NCBI GenBank assembly: GCA_020024115.1
Contig: JAHHUF010000032.1
Span: 1-17,204, forward strand
Length of the DNA stretch: 17,204 nt
DNA from: Anaerofilum sp.
Lineage (GTDB): Bacteria; Bacillota; Clostridia; Oscillospirales; Ruminococcaceae
Reading direction: 5' to 3'
Both the position numbers and the translations under genes were made by a program. Shown here one piece after another: positions 15,847-17,204 of the stretch (position 1 is the first letter of the stretch; each line of letters opens with the position of its first letter). The notes under the pieces are model-generated. The model was not told where the DNA came from. It did no database searches and saw only the letters and a program-made list of their open reading frames with translations.

Positions 15847-15874
15847 TTGCAATCCTTGAAAGATATGCTATAAT
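15847..15874 (+). promoter_or_regulatory. Promoter of sstT
   Basis: TTGCAA (15847-15852), a 16-base spacer ending in TGC (an extended -10) and a perfect TATAAT (15869-15874), about 30 bases ahead of the gene's start region. Short leader, no riboswitch-like fold seen. Confidence 0.72.
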
Positions 15875-15905
15875 CGAAACTAAATTTTTCTAAGGAGTGG
15901 AAAGT

Positions 15906-17156
15906 ATGAAGAATTTTGTCCGTCAGTGGAATACAATTAGCCTTGTCAAACGCATCCTCTGCGGTTTGCTCCTCGGTCTTGTTCTGGGGTTTGCCGTTCC
16001 ACAGGTATCAGCTGTTGCTCTGCTTGGGGATTTGTTCGTGGGTGCGCTCAAGGCAGTTGCTCCTGCACTGGTTTTGTTTTTGGTCATGTCTGCACTGTGC
16101 AAGCATGAACCAGGCAAGCAAACCAACATGAAAGGTGTTATCCTTTTGTATCTGCTGGGCACCTTTGTTTCGGGGTTTGTGGCAGTGGTTGCCAGCTTTT
16201 TGTTCCCCATCACCTTGACACTGACATCTTCTGTTTCTGACATTATACCGCCCGACGGGATTCAGCAGGTTTTGCATACCCTGTTTATGAATGTTGTATC
16301 CAACCCTGTTGATGCTTTGATAAATGCCAACTATATCGGTATTCTCACTTGGGCTGTCCTGCTTGGCATCGCCCTGCGTGGGGCTTCGCAAGGGGTGAAA
16401 AATGCCATTGAAAGCCTTGCCAATGCCTTTTCCACCATTGTATCGTGGGTTATCAGCTTTGCTCCCTTTGGTGTGATGGGGCTTGTGTTCAAGACTATCT
16501 CTCAACAGGGTGCAGCCTCTTTGCTGGGCTATGGAAAATTGATTCTTGTGCTGGTGGGTACAATGGCGTTTGTGGCATTTGTTGTAAACCCCCTTATCAC
16601 ATTCATCTGTATTCGCCGCAACCCCTATCCCCTTGTGCTAAAGTGCATCAAAGACAGCGGCATCACTGCATTTTTCACCCGTTCTTCCGCTGCAAATATC
16701 CCTGTCAATATGCGTTTGTGTGAGGAATTGGGGCTGCACAAGGACACCTATACCGTGTCCATTCCGCTGGGTGCTACCATCAATATGGGCGGTGCTGCCA
16801 TCACCATTTCAATTCTCACCTTAGCCGCTGCTCACACAATGGGGATTCAGGTTGATTTTGCATCTGCCCTCATTTTGAGCCTCCTTTCGGCAATTAGTGC
16901 CTGTGGTGCTTCGGGTGTAGCAGGGGGGTCTCTGCTGCTGGTTCCAATGGCTTGTAGCCTGTTCGGTATTCCAAACGATATTGCCATGCAGGTAGTTGGG
17001 GTTGGCTTTATTGTAGGGGTGATTCAGGATTCCTGCGAAACAGCCATTAACTCCTCCACCGATGTGCTGTACACCGCCATTGCAGAACTGTCCCAACAAA
17101 GAAAAAAACAAACCGTTTCTTTCCATGTCCAACAACAAAATGTCCCCGAAAGCTGA
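15906..17156 (+). CDS. sstT: Serine/threonine:Na+ symporter SstT
   Basis: 416 residues, close to the usual length of SstT (about 410). It belongs to the dicarboxylate/amino acid:cation symporter (DAACS) family and imports L-serine and L-threonine with sodium across the cytoplasmic membrane. Seen: about eight membrane helices and the two re-entrant-loop regions, with the highly characteristic FFTRSSAANIPVNM, SIPLGATINMGGAAITI, SACGASGVAGGSLLLVPM and GVIQDSCETAINSSTDVLYT blocks of SstT. The start is ATG 15906 with AGGAG (15893-15897) at eight bases; a GTG three codons upstream overlaps that site and is unlikely. Its own promoter and the terminator before it suggest a monocistronic unit. Serine is a ready carbon and pyruvate source for gut anaerobes, so the gene fits a fermentative lifestyle (inference). 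Confidence 0.96.
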   Translation: MKNFVRQWNTISLVKRILCGLLLGLVLGFAVPQVSAVALLGDLFVGALKAVAPALVLFLVMSALCKHEPGKQTNMKGVILLYLLGTFVSGFVAVVASFLFPITLTLTSSVSDIIPPDGIQQVLHTLFMNVVSNPVDALINANYIGILTWAVLLGIALRGASQGVKNAIESLANAFSTIVSWVISFAPFGVMGLVFKTISQQGAASLLGYGKLILVLVGTMAFVAFVVNPLITFICIRRNPYPLVLKCIKDSGITAFFTRSSAANIPVNMRLCEELGLHKDTYTVSIPLGATINMGGAAITISILTLAAAHTMGIQVDFASALILSLLSAISACGASGVAGGSLLLVPMACSLFGIPNDIAMQVVGVGFIVGVIQDSCETAINSSTDVLYTAIAELSQQRKKQTVSFHVQQQNVPES

Positions 17157-17204
17157 GAAATAAACGGATTTTTCCGAAAAACAAAGACCGACACAAGAGA
17201 GACA

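Noticed and set aside
15679..15873. Small plus-strand frame of 64 codons between the MATE and sstT genes
   Set aside because: It spans the perfect terminator hairpin and the sstT promoter, has no ribosome binding site and shows no family resemblance.
17157..17204. Possible third repeat copy or terminator after sstT (ACGGATTTTTCC occurs here and at about 6868)
   Set aside because: The characteristic GAGGNTRTCTGA end is missing, and the self-complementary CGGA/TCCG hairpin is too short to call. The window ends before it can be judged.

Overview
The window looks like a chromosomal segment of a low-to-moderate-GC Firmicute, most likely a gut or mucosa-associated member of the Clostridia (lineage is inference). 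The signs are strong AGGAGG-type ribosome binding sites, Gram-positive surface-protein architecture (signal peptides, FIVAR repeats, a QTGD-type cell-wall sorting tail), a lipoprotein with a classical lipobox, and many intrinsic terminators.

Layout. (1) Bases 1-4973, minus strand: the N-terminal 1657 residues of a very large secreted glycoside hydrolase family 84 enzyme (hyaluronidase/O-GlcNAcase type) with galactose-binding-like modules and a FIVAR repeat tail that runs off the window. It has a recognisable promoter and a stem-loop in its leader. (2) 5175-5455: a decayed alpha/beta hydrolase gene that still has promoter, ribosome binding site, N-terminus and terminator. (3) 5471-6813, minus strand: a two-gene operon of paralogous DUF4230 proteins, one a membrane-anchored form and one a lipoprotein, with a palindrome over the promoter. 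(4) 6814-7687: an AT-rich gap holding a 145-bp element with inverted ends and the promoter of the next gene. (5) 7688-11441: a secreted, wall-anchored polysaccharide lyase family 8 enzyme (hyaluronate/chondroitin lyase type) with its full set of predicted catalytic residues, a FIVAR domain and a strong terminator. (6) 11556-12404: the broken middle of a C5 cytosine DNA methyltransferase behind an intact promoter. (7) 12490-13240: a RluA-family pseudouridine synthase and tandem terminators. (8) 13257-15726: a divergent pair of a MerR-family regulator and a MATE efflux pump, with a textbook 19-bp-spaced MerR operator between them. The end of the regulator gene lies inside a partial copy of the repeat in (4). 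(9) 15847-17156: the sodium/serine-threonine symporter SstT.

How the genes may work together. The GH84 and PL8 enzymes are both exported, both carry FIVAR modules and both act on N-acetylhexosamine-containing host glycans, so this neighbourhood probably serves glycosaminoglycan or mucin-type glycan breakdown at the cell surface. The unknown DUF4230 pair lies between them and shares a 12-base promoter motif with the GH84 gene, which may or may not mean co-regulation. The MerR/MATE pair is an independent drug-responsive efflux unit, and sstT and the pseudouridine synthase are housekeeping genes. Two gene remnants and two related repeats show that this stretch has been repeatedly rearranged. I see no CRISPR array, rRNA, tRNA, transposase, prophage gene or intact defence system.
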